A DNA stretch of 64,000 bases from Neurospora tetrasperma FGSC 2508. Taxonomy: Eukaryota > Ascomycota > Sordariomycetes > Sordariales > Sordariaceae. The DNA lies in NCBI RefSeq assembly GCF_000213175.1, contig NW_009799102.1, positions 3,938,095 through 4,002,094 of the forward strand, in the 5' to 3' direction. Position 1 is the stretch's first letter. Each line of letters begins with the position of its first letter. The translations under genes were made by a program, and so were the position numbers. Below are positions 1 through 11,513 of this stretch, in pieces. The notes beneath the pieces are model-generated. The model saw only the letters and a program-made list of their open reading frames with translations. It did no database searches and was not told the DNA's origin.

Positions 1-791
1 CCATTTACTTGTGGAGGAAAAGGGGGTTTGTGGTCAGAGGCTTTTTGGGATAACAGTGGATATACATCATCATACTGTCTGAGGCGTTTTCGCGTTGCTT
101 TTGCTTTACTTTTTGGTTTTGGCTTTCATTTTTTTTTGGTCTTGTGGTCGTTCGTGGTGGAAGAGAGTTGGCGGCAGTAGTTTTGCTTGCTTCTTCCTTT
201 CCTTCTTATCACGTTCACTCTCATCAGCATTCTGCTTAGCGGTAATCCCGTCTTGAGCTGCATCTGACTTTGGTTGGTCGGGTGTATTGCGTGCGTGTGC
301 CTGCATAGGTGCAAATGGGTGGACGGATCGACGGACGAGCGGACGGACGGATGGATGGTACGACATGAATGATTGAGATATCACAATGGTGGCTACAGGA
401 CTCCGGTATAACTATATTCATGGCGGTTACAGGACTCCGACATTGGCGGTTACAGGACTCCCCCTCAAACATGAAGATCTCAAAAGAAGATTTTGATGAA
501 ACGAGTCATGGAAAGAAGAAGAATACAATGGGTGTGTGATGTGGAAGAAATTTCGTTTGTTTGGCTTTAGCTTTTGAAATGCGTGATACCATGTTTGAAA
601 TTGGGAATCTGGACGGGAGTAAGGAACGTTTACATTTACACATGAATATACGAGAGAAATGCAAAGTATAGTACAAGAAACATAAACAGTCGGTCTTGAA
701 GTCTTGAAACCGGGGTTTAACTCCCCTAACCCATTGTTTTCATCCCATCTGTTTCTCTTCCCTAAACCCTTTTACACAAATTCATACACAA
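1..791. other. Left-edge intergenic sequence
   Basis: No credible gene is seen. Open frames here are short, overlap on both strands and often lack ATG starts. The stretch holds T-rich tracts, a GACGGAC-type run near 320-355 and three copies of a 19-base motif at 387-462. It lies downstream of the minus-strand gene ending at 792. Confidence 0.6.
387..462. repeat. Three irregularly spaced 19-base repeats
   Basis: The motif TGGCGGTTACAGGACTCC occurs at 421-438 and 444-461, with a two-mismatch copy (TGGTGGCTACAGGACTCC) at 387-404. Spacing is 34 and then 23 bases, so this is not a regular tandem array. Function is unknown. Confidence 0.7.
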
Positions 792-1463
792 TTACATCCC
801 CTCCCCATTCACCCTCCCCTCCCGCAAATTTGTCAACCGCAACTGATTCCTCTTGCCCAAAATCCTCAGGGTATTCTCCCTTTCAATCTCCGTCATCTCG
901 GGCCAATTCGCAATGCGCGAAATCGTTCCATCTTTGTGCACCACCATTGGGCCCAGATTATCCAAGGCAACAGCTTGTCCGTTGACCGTGACTACCTTTG
1001 GTTGTTGATCTGGGGAAACGGGGGTGGCGGTCTCTGGAGAAGGTAAAGGGAGGGGGTTATTGTTGTTTTCGAGCTTTTGGTGCTCTACAGAGAGGGGGTC
1101 GGCGAGGGGGTCGTCGTTCACTTCTTCTGGACCGAATTGGGTTGGTCGGTGGGGGGTGGAAGTGGTGGTAGTGTCATCAGCGACGGAGGCCGTAGGGTTG
1201 GTGGTGGATGAGGTGATGCCGGGGACGGGTGACGTGCTTGATGAGCAGCCCGTTGCGGGGTCCGCTTTTGAGGAAGTAGAAGTGGTATCCATCTTTTTTT
1301 GCGCTCTGGAAGTATGAAAGAGCCTTGAGCTGAGAGTCTGGGTAATAGGTACTGATGGCACTGGTACTCTCTGGGTGCTGCTGATGGAAGTGCTGATCTG
1401 GGAGGGGAGGGATCGCGTTGAAAATCTGCGCGCTGCTGCTGCTGGCCTGAGGAGGCTATACAT
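792..1463 (-). CDS. Probable mitochondrial protein with conserved short C-terminal motif
   Basis: Single-exon gene of 223 residues. The frame stays open upstream, but the ATG at 1461-1463 is chosen because it begins a classic mitochondrial presequence: residues 1-22 are Arg/Ser/Ala-rich without acidic residues, and a second Arg-containing stretch ends at SRLFHTSRAQ (46-55). Residues 56-155 are Ser/Thr/Pro-rich and probably disordered. The likely functional part is residues 157-216, which reads as a compact domain including ISRIANWPEMTEIE and RILGKRNQLRL. I do not recognise a characterised family and assign no function. Import into mitochondria is inferred from composition only. Confidence 0.6.
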   Translation of the reverse strand: MYSLLRPAAAARRFSTRSLPSQISTSISSTQRVPVPSVPITQTLSSRLFHTSRAQKKMDTTSTSSKADPATGCSSSTSPVPGITSSTTNPTASVADDTTTTSTPHRPTQFGPEEVNDDPLADPLSVEHQKLENNNNPLPLPSPETATPVSPDQQPKVVTVNGQAVALDNLGPMVVHKDGTISRIANWPEMTEIERENTLRILGKRNQLRLTNLREGRVNGEGM

Positions 1464-4400
1464 CACAGCACGGTTATGTTTCTCGTGATGGATTGACGGC
1501 CACTCTCTATGGAAAGAGTGGTTGGTGAGACCAGCTGGGTTTGGTCTGTTTGGTGGTAGTGGTAAAACTCCTCCACCGAAGCCGAGGGTTGAGTGCTTGT
1601 GTTTAGGTACCTCTAGGTAAACCAAAACTGGAAGGTACCGGTACCTCAAGCTCAAGCTCAAGAAGCGTGGGGGTCTCGATCGTCTCTGCTTTTTACTCAA
1701 CGTTGCTTTGAGATTCAATAGTCGGTTCGTAGGCAGACGTGGTGAGCGAGATGGTGGTGATGCTCGGTTGCGGTTTAGTGTACCAAACGGTGATTCGTCC
1801 GGACTGGCTGTCCGGCTGTTCTGTTTGACTAGCAGCTGTTGCAAGCGTCGACTAGGCTTGTCTTTGGGGTAGATGTGGATGAATGGATCTGGTCAAGAGC
1901 AAGCCGCGGTTGAATTGTGAGATGCGACGGACGCGGATATGGATCTTGGACAAGGATGTGCGCAACAGAAAAAAAATAAACCCGTCGTGATGTGTTGTCA
2001 GACTTTGTTTTGGGTATGGCTTCGGCGTTTTGATGGGTCTGGGCTTCGTCCGTCGCAAGCTTCAAGGAAGAAATGATGAAATGAGATACGACCGGATTTC
2101 AGGATTGATTTCTCTTGTGATTTAGGTCTACAGTGAGATGGTCAAACAGCTCACGAATAGTTCCAATTATACCTCGTCAACGTTGTCGTTGGGGTTTCTT
2201 CTTCTACTGCCGTCACAAAAAGCTGGAAGCGTCTAGAAACCTCACCAGTGGAATTTTTTTGGAGCGCCCGCTGAACGGCCTTTGGTGCTGGACTGAAATG
2301 ACCACATGTGGTCCGTGCGTCAGGCGACTCCATCTGCCCCTGACAAGACGGGGATCTCGAGAGCGTGGAATGTCAACAATGCATCGCATCGACACTGAAG
2401 CAATGCGATGGCATTTGGACGTGCAATGCATCGCAAATAACTGCAGTGAAAAGTGGCTGTTCAAAACCTTCGCATCGATTGATAATTGCATCGCCATGAC
2501 CAGTAGTTGCTGTCTCCAGCCATCGCCAATGACATCTTCCCTCCGATACTATCGATTCGGGTACTCAATCATCAACTTCGGGTCCAGCTTCACTCACTAG
2601 CTCTGGCAGCGCGGACAAACAGGTAGCACCGAGCTGTCATTGAGGTGGTTGGCGCTTGCAAGCTGCCGCGGATAAGTAGACCATGGCTTGCTCGTTCGGG
2701 CGGACGATTGGCGTTCAGACTGAGCACATCAGTCGGGGGTCCTCTTGCGTGATGAGCCTTCCCGCTCGCGCTTGCCTCTTTGTTCTCCGCACTTGCATCC
2801 GTACCTGGACGGGCAACACCTTGGTTGGTGCTAACGACGGAAATTTTCCTTTGCACCTGCCTGCCTTCCGTCGCTGGGGTCCCGGCTTCTGGAAGGAAGG
2901 ATTCCGTGTGGGCTTTTTATTCCTTCGCGTCCTCGGAAAATAAGCTTCATTGGGAACGGAGAGGTCGATCATCGCGCGGAGAATTGGGGGATGGTTCCTC
3001 GTACGAGGCTCGCACAGTGAGAATCAATAGCTCGCTGTTGAGGTGGCTCGGAGACCTTGCGATGTAATGAGAATTTGCCGTGGTGAGATGATTCTCTGGC
3101 CGTGAGGTCTTGTCCCGTTGCTATCCGCTTATTGTGTTGCTGTTAGGACAGACGAAAACTCTTCTGCATGCCGATATGCAACAAAATTGCCCGCCTGGCG
3201 ACCTATATGAGGGCAGGTATGGCAGCAAATTGGCCACCGGGTGGGGGTATCCCTCGTCTGTGTATCCTCGAGGAGAAGGTAGCTGCGACGGACTTGTTCG
3301 CGACAGGGAGGGCAGACCAGACGGGCAAGACAGGCAAGCCAGGCAAGACCGGCCAGGGGATGACACTCGCTGTTGCCGCCCGAAGGCGACCACCCCGCGA
3401 GCTCGCGACGCACATGAGCTGAACATGACAGATGGAAACTTCAACTGGACATGGGCTAGGGTCTTGGAGTGCCCTTGAGCACGGGGGTAGGTGAGTACTG
3501 GTTCTTCACGTAATTCCGCACCTTTGAAGACTGCGTGAGAGCTTACCGTACGTACAAGTCTGCCCGGGACTCCAACCGCGTCTCATTTGCTTCCCACCTC
3601 CACTTATTTGGACATCCCCTGATCCAATCTTTGTCTGGTGAGCCTTGAGATACTTTCCGGCGGGCCGAGAACGCCCATATTCCGGTAAATCGGACCTGTT
3701 CTCGTATCGACAGCTCGTGCTGACGCTGTCCTCAAGGCTTTCGACGCACCAGTCCACTTCCATCACAGCGCCGCTGCTGGCATGAACACCACTGGACGGG
3801 CAGAGAACTTGCCGTACCAACCACGCCTCAGTCTTGTTCACCAGCACAAAACCCTGCTACACCATATAAACGCCACATCTCGCGCGCCACCATCCCCGGC
3901 ATCGTTCCCACACAACTACTCTCCCTTCTGAAGAGCCTCATCAGGCCGAAGAAGACCCCCATGTTCCAAAGGGGACCTCATGCTCTGTGCCCTTTACCTC
4001 CAGACATCAAGTGTCCCTTTTGTTTGGCATCAGTGTGCTTGTGACTCGCTCACAGCGCTTTTGGAAGGGCGATTTATTGATCAAATTCGTCCAGCCATTG
4101 CAAACTGAACCGCATGGCTGCCAGTTGAGGCCATTGAACGTTCACTCATCTCCTTCTCGTCAAGTTTTTCTCTCTCTGCTGATTTCTTCCAGTCTTTCGT
4201 TCTCTAAGGAGCCCTGCTACTCCCCAAGTTCTCAATCTTGAGCCTTCGCACTGCTCCAGGAAAGCAGATGCCAAGTACTAGGACCTACTTGCTTTGAAGA
4301 TCTCACAACGCCGTGTCTCAAGCGCTAGTCTGGATGACAGTCTAGTTTGCAGCCTGGGATTTTTCCCCCTTTGACATACAAGTAATTGTGCGGGCATGTA

Positions 4401-5120
4401 AAGCCAGCTCGGTCAAGTGCTTGAAAGGAAGTCAGTCCTTACTAGTAGATATAGATTTGTCAGTGCTTTCTCCATGTTTCTATTCAACGTCGAGCATTCT
4501 TTCCCCTGATCCCGATGACAAGTCACAATACGTGATTACCACCTCATTTTCGAGCTGGATGCTGACTGTAAACTGGTTTTCCAACGTCCATGCGTACAAA
4601 ACAGTACGAGCCGGCACCTTTGTGAACATTTAATGTTGGGTCGAAGTAAACAAACAAACACTGTGGTCTGTGGCACGAAGCAATGCCTCGACATGCTGCC
4701 AAAGTCCCAAGTGTTCGCACGGTACGGCTCAGGGGCTCGAAACCAACAACCCGTCTGAAAGGGGCCATCATTGATTGGATCCTCAATGAATTCAGAGGAA
4801 ACAGAAAGATGGCATGTGAATTCGATCAAGGGGGGATATGGGGTCATCATGGGGCTCAAGTCAATCGTTGGTACGGCACAAAGCATACGAGGTCCAACAA
4901 CACGCTTCGAACAACGACCAACTTTTTCCATTTGGTATCGCGCTGGCGTGTACACACCTACGAGAGAGATGCCTAGATCTCATCGGGATGTTTCCGGTGC
5001 CCAAGTAGCGCCGGAGCAACAAAAGTATGTTCATTTTGCAACATCCAACGTGAAGCTGTTGGCTTGGAGTGTAAGAAATTGCGTGGCCGATGTGAGTGAC
5101 GCTTCACTATGGGATTTGGG
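1464..5120. other. Long intergenic region, no confident gene
   Basis: About 3.7 kb separate the minus-strand gene from the TATA box of the next plus-strand gene. Several short open frames overlap one another on both strands (for example 2590-3480 and 4536-5139), but none has a recognisable domain, clear start context or consistent intron signals. The region contains the probable promoter of the 792-1463 gene. I see no RNA gene or transposon. Confidence 0.5.
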
Positions 5121-5127
5121 TATAAAT
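5121..5127 (+). promoter_or_regulatory. TATA box
   Basis: TATAAAT lies about 105 bases upstream of the ATG at 5232, with CA-rich sequence between, a spacing compatible with a core promoter for the first velvet-like gene. Confidence 0.5.
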
Positions 5128-5231
5128 CGGGTGGGGTAACGCAGAACTAGATATCTATTGTTCCCAACAACATTACCGCAACCATTCCACTCACGAGTCA
5201 CAAACATTCACACAATCGTAACTCTACCATC

Positions 5232-6014
5232 ATGGCTAACAACGGACTTCAGGGACCGGGGCTTTTCACGCCTGGCGGTTCGGGAGAAGGCAACTTCAAG
5301 GACCCACGCGTTTTCTCGGAATTCGACAAAAATCGTCAAGTCGATGCTGAGCTGCTTGTTCCCTCCCCAGATCAAATTTCCAAAGGCGAGACCATCCCAT
5401 GCATAACCGTGTTCAAGGTCTCGAAACCCGACCCTGAACACTGGCGAGCCGACGAAAGCTTTGTCTTCCTTACCATTGACCATCCAGAGGAAAAGAGCAA
5501 TTGGGATCTCGTAACGAGCCATCAGCAACCCAGCGAAAGGAGATTTCGCGTCCGTTTCCTCCCTGACGACCCAAAAAACATGTATTTCCTTGTCGACGAC
5601 ATCCAGTTCCCCGCCGCCGCCGCCCACAAGTTCAACTTGATGTTCAGGGTGGTGGTGCGCCCTCAGTATATCCTGTCACATAATCCCCACACGAATGAAA
5701 TTGAGCAGGACCCAGTCATACTGCCCGATGAGCTGTGGGACGGCGGAAAGCCGGACGGTCCGCAGAGGCACACGTACGTCGCGGGTATTTTCGAACTCCA
5801 CCAATGGTTGGAAGTGAAGGAGGAAGCTGGAGTGAAAAGACAGAATCCTTTGTGTAAGTTTGCCTCGGCGTTCCGTACTGCCTTCTTCTGATGGCGAATA
5901 CTGTCCACTAACCAGTTGGTTTTTTCCCAAAATGATGCAGCTCCAGAACAAGAGGCCATCATAGCCAGGCTTGCGGCTATTCAGGTTCCGCCGTTTCTCC
6001 CCGAGGCTAACTAA
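5232..6014 (+). CDS. Velvet-like protein, tandem copy 1
   Basis: Two exons, 5232-5853 and 5941-6014, encode 231 residues. The intron has donor GTAAGT, a CTAAC branch point near 5907 and acceptor CAG at 5938-5940, in phase 1. Reading: residues 37-83 give strand-like segments (IPCITVFKV, then SFVFLTID), residues 117-142 give a pair of strands (NMYFLVDDIQF, then KFNLMFRVVV), and residues 183-196 give YVAGIFELHQWLEV. This order resembles the fungal velvet domain (an inhibitor-of-growth pattern of PPPIV, F-FPDLSVR and VYSAKKF blocks), but the canonical Arg/Cys-rich first velvet motif is absent, so membership is an inference. The gene at 8607-10377 is a homologue with the intron at the same place and phase. 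Velvet proteins are nuclear regulators of development; no role can be read here directly. Confidence 0.6.
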
Positions 6015-8154
6015 TCGCAATGGCGATCAGCGAGCTTGAAGTCCCCATCCAGGGGCAAGAGCTTCGTGGGAAAGAAGCTCTGTATGAGCTCGGTTAAGAA
6101 GCTGAAGGAAGGAAGAAAGTAGGACACAGGTCGGAACAGACCAGGTGAAGGGTCAACACACTCAATGAAGGACAGGGCTGGGTCGGCTGGACTGACTGGG
6201 TGATTACTCTCATGGTTTTTTGTCGGGAGGAAGGGACAATAGCTTGAGACGGGATCGCTTCGTTATGTGCTGTGATGTTTCCCAGGAAACAACACATGCA
6301 GGAGCCATTGCCCATCTTACCATGAAAGACATGACAGGCAAACATCTACCCTCAGAAGTTTCTCTCGGACTGGGATAGTTATTGTTACTGCATTTTTGGC
6401 TTTGATAAAAACACACTCGTTCGATCACAGACTTGACATGCCTCGAGTGAGTGTTCTGTTTGCCATACTATTCGAGATGTCGAAGAAGATTTATAGGTAA
6501 AGAAAGTACTCATCTTCATTTGTAGCACATGTCATTCTCTTTGGACTGCATCATGATGTCTGATGCAGCAAAAACTGGAGGTGCATGTACATTGTGCATG
6601 TCCAAGTTTCCAACGAATACCATCGTTCACGTTCCAAGAGAATGGCACGGAAACACGAGAACAACTGATTTGACTTACTATCGAGTAACGCTGTGAGACT
6701 GACATCTGTAGCCTCAAAGGCCTATTTTCCAACCTTGAAGGCCTTGCTCAGACAAAGAGAGGTATTAGAAGATCCTATCAGTGGCTCCCGTGGCGTCACG
6801 AACCCCTTGCTATTGTCCTACAATGCTTTAAACGAAGGACAGGTTCTCTTTTGAAAGGCTGATAAGAGCTAAGTACTACCCTCCAAGGCATTCAAGACGG
6901 ATTGCAATGGCTTTGAGCCTCGATACCTAGTATACGCTTTGACTATTTACAACACTAAGATGGTAGTCCACAGGTGACAGAACTTGGTAATCCCAACTCG
7001 TGGCTTTGGCATTGTGGATGACCAGGACTGAGAGCTCAAGACGATCCAATCTTGGAACATATCGAACAACGCGGTGATAGGATCTGCCTGAAAGAAGAGG
7101 ACATAGAGGATCCCATCCAGAAATCCGCTGCTTCTTCCAAGAAGGTGCAGCCACTCGTGGTGCTCAAGGTGGATCCGATGGAAGAGTTGGAGGGTGGTTG
7201 ATTAGAAGAAAGAGGAAGACTAAGACCAAAAGCCCAGAAAGACAACTAAATACCCCGCCAATACCTAAGACACCATTGCACCTTCCAAAGGGTAAAACGC
7301 CAGGGCGGCTAAAGCAGCATTTTGAAGGTTTTGGTAGGTGCTACGTGAAGGTCATGCAATAGTAGGTAAATCCTGTACTCATTGCTCCGCTCAATCCTGA
7401 CAAACGTGCCATACGGATGCTTCTCCAAGAGAGTTTTGGAACCACATGGTTTCGACCGGGTGTGGCGCCCACTGGATCTACCAAGAAGGCTAAGGTAATG
7501 CTTTGGCTGTCCAAGTTTACAAGAGCGATCTTACTGCTGCGATGGGTTGCGTGTTTAGGAAGCTGCTGAATTTCGTGCAATTATTCAAGCAGATAATTGC
7601 AAGAAATGATTTGAGGAGGGAGGGGACATGAGGCTCGAAAATTGCGGCTGGCACGGCGGAGAAGGTACAATCACAATATAGCCCTTGATCTTGAGCAGGA
7701 AATCCGGACGTTATCGCACGCATCGTCTTCTATTACTTCAGAGCGCTCAATGTTCGGTGCACACCATCTTACCTTTGCCATCTGGTGCGTGATGCTGAAT
7801 ACAGCGTGTATACTTTTCTCAGCCAAGAACTACCCACTTTTGTTGGTGATGAACAGGCGCTACGGCCTGTAGCACAATGCCCAGTCTACAATAAGGAAGG
7901 GGGATGTTGCATGTAGCATCCAACCAACCGTCTTACGCGCCGTAACTCAGTCTCTCGTCAGAAACCCGCATCGCCTGCATTGAATCTGCCCATTCGACGT
8001 GAAAGCGGTGTTGATCATTCCGATAGGAGTGCGTCGTTGAATCCAGGAGAGAAATACAGGGTGAGGAAGACGAAGCAGGACGGACAGGACGGGATGGACG
8101 AAGAGGCAGAATGAGCAGAAAATGGATGTTACTCGGGAGATAGGGAGCAATAGG
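6015..8154. other. Spacer between the two velvet-like genes
   Basis: No intact gene. At 6170-6360 it holds the first copy of a diverged duplicated block. Between 6950 and 7870 several plus-strand stretches look weakly coding-like but shift frame repeatedly and have no recognisable domain. They may be remnants of another gene or chance. Confidence 0.45.
6170..6360 (+). repeat. Diverged direct duplication, copy A
   Basis: This block lies downstream of velvet-like copy 1. It aligns by eye over roughly 190 bases with 8155-8350. Shared words include GACTG and AGGTG/GGGTG, CATGACAG and CTACCCTC followed by GAAG. Identity is roughly two thirds by eye. Confidence 0.6.
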
Positions 8155-8350
8155 GAGGAACAAGGCTGGGCCAGATGGACTGGCTAGGTGACTACTTCCA
8201 TATTTTTCACTTGTTACGGAAAAAAGGTAAACTAATTTGGGAAGGAACTGCTTGTTGCATAGTAATGTTCCAGGAATTGACATCAGCATGAGTCATTGTC
8301 GTCTTAACTCTGGAAGGCATGACAGATAGACAGCTACCCTCGGAAGGTGC
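8155..8350 (+). repeat. Diverged direct duplication, copy B
   Basis: Counterpart of 6170-6360, located upstream of velvet-like copy 2. The strongest matching part is 8255-8347 against 6265-6358. It suggests that the locus arose by an old segmental tandem duplication that included the downstream flank of a velvet-like gene. Confidence 0.6.
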
Positions 8351-8606
8351 TTTTGGAATCAGAAATCAGATATTTTTGTTCTCTTTGTTAAATCGCTTGT
8401 TCCACGAAAAGTCTTTGAACAATCAGAGCGCCCTCTCTTCACTGCATAATTGCTTGACGGCATCATCGATAATTCCCTCGGCTCTACATGGTCACTATCA
8501 TTGATCAAACCAGCTATTATCATCACAGTATCCACTACTTCATCCATTCCCCTAAATTTCATCACCGACCCAGCAGTGCCTTCATCACTACAGAAGTACC
8601 CTCAAG

Positions 8607-10377
8607 ATGAGCGACATCACCACATCTCGATGGCACCACCCCCACAGTGACCACATAAATCACGAACTCCGGAAACGCTTCCCTCAACCCATGATACGAA
8701 GCCTAGATGGCCGCCCCGTCGCTGCTAGACTCATCGTCTCACCCCAGCCTAAAGCCGTCTCCGGTGGGCTGATCGAGTATGCTGCTGTTATTGCCGTCAA
8801 CCCACGACCAAACCCGGCGCTCTAGGGGAACACCGTAGTGCACATGAAGGTAATGCTCGTCGAAGACGAGGAAGAACAGCAACCGAAGGAGGTGGTGATG
8901 AAGTCGGTAGAGCAGGTGGATAAAGACGGGCATGTGATACACCACATGGATGACAGAGGCAACTACCTAGATAAAGAAGGTAATGTGCCCCTGGAAATGG
9001 CACCATATCCGATTCCGATCCGGCTGCCTCTGTCCCTGTCCTGTTTCTCTACCCTTGCCAGTGGAGAGACCGAAAAGAACCAAGGCCTACTTGGATACTG
9101 CCTCATACTACTTCTTTCTCCCTGTCCCCCAGTGCCTTCTGCGGACACAGACCACACTCAATCAAACATAAACGAGACACAAATTCTCATGCAAGATGTT
9201 TTGGGGCCTGACTGACCTTCTCTTAGGGAAAATTCTCCCCCTGTTCCATCCAATCACTAGGCACCCAGTTACTGTCCAGTCGAAACCTGTTCAGCAGAAA
9301 CAATGCATCCATCATTACAACGCCAAAAGCAAAGCCGTTACAACCATCAAAGCGGACACAACCGTGGAAAGAAACAACTCCGCGAGGCCTGCGCCCCCGT
9401 CTGAGAGGAACTCAGTAGATCAAGATGCGGACAAAGGTACCATGAACCACGAAGACGGAGACAATGTTAACCACAAACACGAGGCCCCAGTTATTGAGGA
9501 AGATATTGTTGCCGATCAGGGCACCATTGTTGATGCAGACATTATCACCGACACCTCGACGCACCGCACCCCTTTTGGCAAGCGCGCCTCTCGCGGCCCG
9601 CCCAGGATACAAACGCTCAGTTCCTCCAAATACGGCCTTCTTTCCATAAACGAGAATGATTTGTATTTCGTCTTTCACCACGTGAGGTTCCCGTGCAAAC
9701 AGGGAAAATACCGAGTTGTATTCCACGTGATAGTGAACGAATACCGGGATGACCAAGATAACAGGTTCCCGCCCGTGCATCTGTGGCCGCAAGGAGAGTA
9801 CCCAGGTGAGAAGATAGCGAGGTCGTATCAGGGCTATAAAGCGGGCGCGTTGGAGGTTGTGTACAACGTGGAAGTGATATGTTTTCAGCAATGGACAAGG
9901 TGGCTTACTGCTAGTTACTGGCGTAAGTACTTACCTCCTGCCTGCCTTTTCTTGCTATTTTGGATTTGGGTCGAGGACAGGACTTGACTTGGGCGACTAT
10001 TTACCTTTGAAGCAACGTCTAGTTCTTATCTGTGTTGTTTCGTCGAACTGTTGGTTTGGTTGAACCTTTTTGGGGCTGATATTGGAATGTGTAAAACAGT
10101 CCCGATCCATTACGAATACTTTAAAGGGCTTTTCAGTACTGCAGTCCCTTATACCCCGAAGCGATGGAGCAAAGAGAGGGAACGGCTGGCGTCGCTCCGG
10201 AGGTGTTGTCACGTCCACATGCTTCAAGCCCAAATCGAAGCCCAAGGACCAGTCGACAATATTCAGAACCCTATTCTAGCGCAAAATCCATTTGAAGAGG
10301 AAATGCGTGCCCTCGATGCACATGTTCAAGCTCAGGCAAGGAAGGCATTTCTCAACAAGCACTTGCCACGCATTTAG
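8607..10377 (+). pseudogene. Velvet-like gene copy 2, interrupted by in-frame TAG
   Basis: The first frame starts at ATG 8607. Its LDGRPVAARLIVSPQP (about residues 32-47) and the strand that follows match copy 1 residues 36-63. TAG at 8823-8825 then stops it, yet the same frame continues openly and acidic to about 8979, where GTAATG can serve as a donor. A later frame (about 9269-9922) carries ENDLYFVFHHVRFP and KYRVVFHVIV, matching copy 1 residues 115-142, then VEVICFQQWTRW. The last intron (donor GTAAGT at 9923, acceptor CAG ending 10099) is phase 1, exactly as in copy 1. The final exon 10100-10377 ends in a Leu/Ala-rich helix like that of copy 1. CAG-to-TAG would be a RIP-type change, but a sequencing error, readthrough or a truncated gene is also possible. 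Exon 1-2 junctions are uncertain. Confidence 0.45.
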
Positions 10378-11513
10378 TTGTCTCCCTTTTATATTCATGA
10401 TTCAAGGTCTGATGTTGATTGTGGTGGTGAAAGACTGGGATTGCGGACTTGTGAAGAATAAAGGGTGGCATTATGGACGTGGACAAAGGTGGCTCGTACT
10501 CGCTACGGTAGCGGGAGGGTCAAGATTTTGGAAGGTGAGCAATCGTCCGGATTGTTGGTCGTGGTGGTGAAATGCTAGTTCTATGGTCGTTTGGCACAGG
10601 GCGGCAGTCTGGCTGATGGGGTGGAATTGTCAGTAAGTGTACTACATTACAAAGTATGTCCACACAGCGAGATAGTACTGTAGCCGAATAGATCTGTATT
10701 CTTTGCGAACCCACACTCGTCTGGTTGATTAGAGGTAGTCGGTGGTGAATTTGTAGGCCTAAGGTTTACAAGCTTGCTTCCACAGAAGAACGGTCACATG
10801 TCCAAAGCGATTCAGGAGCATGGATACAAGGTAAATCAGGACAAGGAAGGAGAGAAAAACACAATAGATAAGCAAGAGGGAAAGCAAAGAACAAAACCCA
10901 CACTGAGAAAGAGAACCGGTAGAAGTGGAAACAGACGACGAGAGCGAGTTAGTAAAAGGGCAGAGATGTTAGATAGAAGCGATGATACTGATCGTCGGGT
11001 GTGATATGTTTACAGCCAAGTACACCTCTGGGAGTGGTTGACCCTGACGCGGCACATTTGCCGTGATCGCCCGGGGGGAGCGAGGTCTGCCACCGGTCTG
11101 CTCGTCACCAGAGCGTTATCACATGTTAGATCCGGCACTCACGATGTCTCAAAGCCATGTCGTTCATCAACCGCCCCTTTTCCCGTCGTTGGTGATAGTT
11201 GTATTCGAAATTGTTGGAGATTTGTCTGAAGCAGTGATTCGCGCGTAGGTGACCAGTATGAGATAACTGCCAACGTTAAGCAAGTTAATCATCACAATCA
11301 CCGAGTCGTTGCAAGAATTTCGAATCCCAAAGTACTTGACCAGTTTAAACGGTCTACCTACTATCCCAATTCCCAACGCAGATCTGTCCAGTGCCCGACA
11401 TGGTTCCGTGATTCCCACATCCAATTCCAACCTCCTCTCAACCCTTCTTCCCCCTTCTTCCCACCCTTCCCACCCTCCTTCCCGCCGCATCAAATCTCCA
11501 TATACCCATGTCC
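10378..11513. other. Intergenic sequence
   Basis: No gene seen. It lies between the 3' ends of two convergent genes. Only short open frames without domains are present. The C-rich part from 11400 onward is the 3' side of the isomerase gene. Confidence 0.5.

Noticed and set aside
8777-8825. A 49-base intron (GTATGC to CTAG) that would remove the stop in velvet-like copy 2
   Set aside because: It shifts the frame into an immediate stop (TAG at 8836-8838) and would delete residues that match copy 1.
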